The position numbers were made by a program, and so were the translations under genes. Of a stretch of DNA of 8,313 bases, positions 5,651 through 8,313 are shown one piece after another. The notes below the pieces were generated by a model, which saw only the letters and a list, made by a program, of their open reading frames with translations, did not search any database and was not told where the DNA came from. The stretch covers positions 1 to 8,313 of the forward strand of contig CALICC010000046.1 of NCBI GenBank assembly GCA_938049325.1, in the 5' to 3' direction. The stretch is from an uncultured Ilumatobacter sp. (GTDB lineage Bacteria > Actinomycetota > Acidimicrobiia > Acidimicrobiales > Ilumatobacteraceae). Every line of letters begins with the position of its first letter. Position 1 is the stretch's first letter.

Positions 5651-6856
5651 TCAGCCGAGTTTCGGCAGACCCCGCTTCAGGTTTCGCACCGCCTGGTTGA
5701 TACGCATCTCGTTCTCGATCAGCCCGAAGCGCACGAAGCCTTCCCCGCCGGGACCGAATCCGACGCCCGGTGACAGGGCAACGTCGGCTTCGCGTACGAC
5801 GTGAGAGCAGAACTCGACCGAGTCCATCTCGGCGTATGGCTCGGGAATCGGCCCCCAACAGAACATCGACCCGCCGGGCTTGGGCATGTCCCACCCGATC
5901 CGGGCAAGGCCGTCGATCAGAGCGTCGCAGCGCGACTCGTAGATCTCGCGAACTTGATCGGGAAATTCCTGCGCCTCGTTGAGCGTGACCGTGGCGGCGA
6001 TCTGCACCGGCTGGAACATGCCGTAGTCGAGGTAGCTCTTCAGCTTGACGAGCGCCTGCACGACCTCTTTGTTGCCGAGCAGGAACGCCGAACGCCAGCC
6101 CGCCATCTGAAACGACTTGGTCATCGAGTACAGCTCGACCGCGCACTCTTTGGCCCCTTCGGCCTGCAAAATGCTCGGCGGCTGGTGGCCGTCGAATCCG
6201 ATGTCGGCATAGGCGAAGTCGTTGATGACGACCATCTCGCGCTCGCGACAGAAATCAACGACCTGCTGCATGAAGTCGAGGTCGACAACCGCGCCCGTCG
6301 GGTTGTGCGGGAACGAAATGACGAGCACGCGTGGCTTGGGCCAGCCAACGTCGTAGGCCGTGTGGAGGCTCCCCATGAAGTCGTCGGTGAAGGTCTCACG
6401 GTCCGACGGGTCGGCGAGGAACTTCATCGGCACCTGGCGCAAGTCGGCCCCGGCAAAGAGTGGGCCGTACATGTGGATCGGATAGCTCGGCGTCGGGACG
6501 ATCGCTGCGTCGCCGCCCTGCAGCAGCACCCACATGAGGTGGCTGAAGCCTTCCTTGGCGCCGATCACGTTGGTGATCTCGAGCTCGGTGTCGAGGTCGA
6601 CATCCCACTTGTTCTTGTAGTAGCCAGCGATGGCTTCGCGTAGTTTCGGCAACCCGCGGCTGAGCGAGTATCGATGGTTACGCGGGTTGTGAGCTGCCTC
6701 GGCCAGCTTCTCGACCGCGATGTCGGGTGACGGCATGTCGGGATTCCCGAAGCCGAGGTCGATGACATCTGCCCCTGCGCGACGCGCCTCGATCTTCAGC
6801 CCATTGATGATGGAAAAGACATACGGCGGCAGATTCTCGATCCTGCGGAACTCCAT
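5651..6856 (-). CDS. alaC: PLP-dependent class I/II aminotransferase, AlaC type
   Basis: A fold-type I PLP aminotransferase of 401 residues, closely resembling E. coli AlaC (YfdZ), the glutamate-pyruvate (alanine) transaminase. Relatives are often labelled LL-diaminopimelate aminotransferase. Visible: FRRIENLPPYVF at the N-terminus, GFGNPDMPSP at 35-44, HRYSLSRGLPKLREAI, GAKEGFSHLMW (phosphate-binding region), PTPSYPIHMYG, FPHNPTG with Asn185, NDFAYADIGFDG with Asp213 and Tyr216, SMTKSFQMAGWR with PLP Lys247 and Arg255, KLKSYLDYGMFQPVQIAA, and FVRFGLIEN with Arg376 for the substrate carboxylate. All key residues are present. ATG 6856 was chosen because the conserved FRRI block starts at residue 3 and TAACGT stands 7 nt upstream. 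GTG 6880 is a possible alternative, and GTG 6940 would overlap the glucokinase gene. GAGGAG touches the ATG directly, too close to act as a ribosome site. An ACT-domain gene follows 26 bp downstream. Exact substrate is not decided by sequence alone. Confidence 0.92.
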   Translation of the reverse strand: MEFRRIENLPPYVFSIINGLKIEARRAGADVIDLGFGNPDMPSPDIAVEKLAEAAHNPRNHRYSLSRGLPKLREAIAGYYKNKWDVDLDTELEITNVIGAKEGFSHLMWVLLQGGDAAIVPTPSYPIHMYGPLFAGADLRQVPMKFLADPSDRETFTDDFMGSLHTAYDVGWPKPRVLVISFPHNPTGAVVDLDFMQQVVDFCREREMVVINDFAYADIGFDGHQPPSILQAEGAKECAVELYSMTKSFQMAGWRSAFLLGNKEVVQALVKLKSYLDYGMFQPVQIAATVTLNEAQEFPDQVREIYESRCDALIDGLARIGWDMPKPGGSMFCWGPIPEPYAEMDSVEFCSHVVREADVALSPGVGFGPGGEGFVRFGLIENEMRINQAVRNLKRGLPKLG

Positions 6857-6863
6857 CTCCTCG

Positions 6864-6869
6864 ACGTTA
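6864..6869 (-). promoter_or_regulatory. Putative -10 element for leaderless aminotransferase transcript
   Basis: On the - strand TAACGT fits TANNNT and is exactly 7 nt (6863-6857) before ATG 6856, within the 49-bp gap after the glucokinase stop. It is the main reason for preferring this start over GTG 6880. Confidence 0.42.
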
Positions 6870-6905
6870 GCCGCCTGCACCCGCCGATGACCGGTGTGAA
6901 ATTCG

Positions 6906-7835
6906 TCAGAGTCCGGGCAGGAGCGCCGCACCCACGGCACCCGCTAGCGGACCCCACCTGGCGAACTCGATACGCGGGAGCGGTCGCAGATGCGGCTGAT
7001 ACAGCAATTCGCCGTACCAACGGGCGATCGGCTCGAGATACAGCTCCGCACCTGCCGCCAGCCCTCCGCCGAGGACGAACATCTCCGGATCGAAGGCATT
7101 GGTCAGGTTCGACAGGCCGAGCGCGACCCACCGACCGAAGTCGTCGATAACGGCAAGTGCGTCTTCGTCGCCTTCGAGAGCTGCCGCCATCACGTGCTCA
7201 CCGCGAACGTCTTGCGGATCTCCCCCGGCGTGTTCGACCACCGAGCGCAGACGCCGGCCCGTCGCCGCCTCTCGGGCGAGCATCGCGAGCCCAGATCCCG
7301 AGGCGTACCGCTCCCAACACCCACGGCGACCACACGGGCAGCGCGGACCGTTCGGGTGGATCACCATGTGTCCGAACTCGCCAGCAAACCCGTTCATCCC
7401 GCGTTGCACGGCACCGTTCGCGACAAGGCCGCCACCGATGCCGGTGCCAAGGGTGACCAGCATCATGTTGTCGGTTCCTTGCGCTGCGCCGAGCTGCCAC
7501 TCCGACACCGTGGCGCACGTGGCGTCGTTGTCGACCGAAACGGCATGCCCGAGCCGCTCCGACAGCAGACGCCCGACCTCGAAGTCGGCGACGCCGTCGA
7601 GGTTGGGGGCCGCACGCAACACACCTTCTCGGGTGACGAGTCCCGGGACCCCGATACCAAGACTTCCTTCGACGCCCAGCGAGCTGCTCAGTTCGACGAG
7701 CACGTCGATCAGCGGCGCCAGGCTGTTCTCTCCACGCGGCGTCGGGCGCCGGTCTTCGGCGATGACGACGCCGTCGGGGTCGAGCGCAACGCCGAGCGCC
7801 TTCGTGCCGCCGACGTCGATTCCGACGCGGATCAC
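6906..7835 (-). CDS. glk: ROK-family glucokinase
   Basis: Phosphorylates glucose to glucose 6-phosphate with ATP (some actinobacterial relatives also use polyphosphate). It is cytoplasmic and, at 309 residues, full length for a ROK kinase. Motifs: IDVGGTK at 6-12 (phosphate loop), GIGVPGLV at 60-67, VDNDATCA with catalytic Asp104, LVTLGTGIGGGLV at 126-138, GEFGHM with the ExGH motif (Glu153 to His156) typical of sugar-kinase ROK members, the zinc site His156 plus CPCGRRGC (Cys166, 168, 173), and ERYASGSGL with the sugar-binding Glu. There is no N-terminal winged helix, so it is an enzyme and not a ROK repressor. Near the C-terminus, FVLGGGLAAG is the second nucleotide motif. GTG 7835 overlaps the preceding SRPBCC gene's TGA as GTGA, indicating translational coupling; no TANNNT hexamer precedes it. 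Substrate could include other hexoses, but glucose is the best call. Confidence 0.93.
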   Translation of the reverse strand: MIRVGIDVGGTKALGVALDPDGVVIAEDRRPTPRGENSLAPLIDVLVELSSSLGVEGSLGIGVPGLVTREGVLRAAPNLDGVADFEVGRLLSERLGHAVSVDNDATCATVSEWQLGAAQGTDNMMLVTLGTGIGGGLVANGAVQRGMNGFAGEFGHMVIHPNGPRCPCGRRGCWERYASGSGLAMLAREAATGRRLRSVVEHAGGDPQDVRGEHVMAAALEGDEDALAVIDDFGRWVALGLSNLTNAFDPEMFVLGGGLAAGAELYLEPIARWYGELLYQPHLRPLPRIEFARWGPLAGAVGAALLPGL

Positions 7836-8266
7836 GCTTCGGCGCGGACCTTCAGCTCACGAACCGTGTTGAGAATGCGCACCTCAGCCCGCCGCTTCAC
7901 GAATCCGGGCAGCGGCACGACGAGGTCGATCGCGAGGTCGTAGCGCACCTCGGTCTTTCCGTCGTCGGTCGGGATGAACGTGAAAGCACCGTCGATCGAG
8001 CGCTGGATGTCGCCGCGGATCATCGACCAGCCGAGCAGCTTCGGGTCTTCGTCGTACCGGTACTGCAGGGTGTAGTGCGTGCTGCGCCCGAGTGCCGACG
8101 CACGAAACTCGACTTCGCTCGGACGACCTTCATCGTCGGTTGCATGGATCGTGACCGCCTTGATGTCGCGCGCCCACTCGGGGTACTTGGGCAGATCGAT
8201 CGCGACGTCCCAGACAGCCTCCGGGGAGGCGTCGATGGTGATGATCTCGGTAGCGGTCTCAGCCAT
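7832..8266 (-). CDS. SRPBCC-fold (polyketide cyclase/dehydrase-like) protein
   Basis: A 144-residue single-domain protein of the START/Bet v1-like SRPBCC superfamily, which binds hydrophobic ligands in a helix-grip cavity. Seen: TATEIITIDASPEAVWDVAIDLPKYPEWARDIKAVTI, the usual opening strand, helix and YPEW motif, then alternating strands (EVEFRASALG, HYTLQYRYDED, KLLGWSMIRGDIQRSIDGAFTFIP, TEVRYDLAIDLVVPLPGF) and a long C-terminal helix ending LKVRAEA. No catalytic residues can be assigned and its ligand is unknown. ATG 8266 (MAETATE) is chosen since relatives start a few residues before the first strand. ATG 8275 (MKTMAET) is an equally ordinary alternative. A weak CAGAAT hexamer sits 7 nt before 8266. 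The stop overlaps the glucokinase start by 4 bp, and this gene appears to lead the minus-strand group. The adjacency with ROK glucokinase is, as I recall, seen in other actinobacteria, but no function has been tied to it. Confidence 0.87.
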   Translation of the reverse strand: MAETATEIITIDASPEAVWDVAIDLPKYPEWARDIKAVTIHATDDEGRPSEVEFRASALGRSTHYTLQYRYDEDPKLLGWSMIRGDIQRSIDGAFTFIPTDDGKTEVRYDLAIDLVVPLPGFVKRRAEVRILNTVRELKVRAEA

Positions 8267-8313
8267 GGTCTTCATTCTGGCCGATGGAAGTGCCGCGCGG
8301 ACGCACACCTTCG
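8267..8313. other. Right-edge region upstream of the SRPBCC gene
   Basis: These 47 bases lie before the minus-strand group. Apart from the weak CAGAAT (- strand, 8279-8274) and the alternative ATG 8275, I see no ribosome site, terminator or gene. The frame remains open to near the edge, but the encoded residues look noncoding. Confidence 0.3.

Noticed and set aside
5625..6146. Upstream extension of the ACT gene frame to 378 residues
   Set aside because: The extra residues overlap the aminotransferase in another frame, are Arg-rich and unstructured; ACT homology starts at 5624.
6857..6940. Longer N-terminus of the aminotransferase from GTG 6940
   Set aside because: It would overlap the end of glucokinase by 35 bases, and the added residues do not resemble the family; the conserved block starts just after ATG 6856.
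1..8313. Search for CRISPR arrays, insertion sequences, tRNA/rRNA, att sites, toxin-antitoxin or defence genes
   Set aside because: No direct-repeat arrays, transposase motifs, tRNA-like folds or toxin/defence domains were seen; all long stretches are accounted for by ordinary genes.

Overview
The window reads as GC-rich chromosomal DNA from a member of the Actinomycetota, most likely of the Acidimicrobiia/Ilumatobacter type. That placement is inference from three things: the strongly GC-biased third codon positions, an MtrB-like kinase followed by a GerMN lipoprotein, and homologues that resemble actinobacterial versions. It is mostly housekeeping and central-metabolic DNA. I see no mobile elements, CRISPR arrays, RNA genes or defence genes.

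Layout from left to right. (1) A sensor histidine kinase, cut by the left edge, overlaps by one base a short GerMN-domain lipoprotein, both on +. This resembles a reduced MtrB-LpqB pair. (2) A 6-phosphofructokinase on - converges on that pair, and the two stop codons abut to form TGATCA. (3) A roughly 114-bp gap separates the divergent pfk start from a small two-helix membrane protein (DUF4229-like) on +, followed by glycerol kinase glpK on +. (4) The rest is on -. In transcription order from the right edge it runs: SRPBCC-fold protein, ROK-family glucokinase (GTGA overlap), AlaC-type aminotransferase, and an ACT-domain protein. The last of these converges on glpK with a 4-bp CTAG overlap of stop codons.

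Functionally, three sugar or polyol kinases feeding glycolysis (glucokinase, phosphofructokinase, glycerol kinase) lie within about 6 kb. Beside them are an alanine/glutamate-type aminotransferase linking pyruvate to amino acids and a probable amino-acid-sensing ACT protein. The sensor kinase and lipoprotein probably serve envelope signalling and appear to be simple neighbours.

The most interesting signal is regulatory. Four genes have a -10-like TANNNT hexamer immediately before the start codon: exactly 7 nt away for glpK, the aminotransferase and the ACT gene, and 8 nt for pfk. This is the architecture of leaderless transcription, and it fixes the starts of those genes. The glpK start codon is also the exact centre of a perfect 19-bp palindrome (8-bp arms, GTG loop), a good candidate operator or start-codon hairpin. 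Neither convergent junction has any intergenic DNA. No wholly new protein system is evident.
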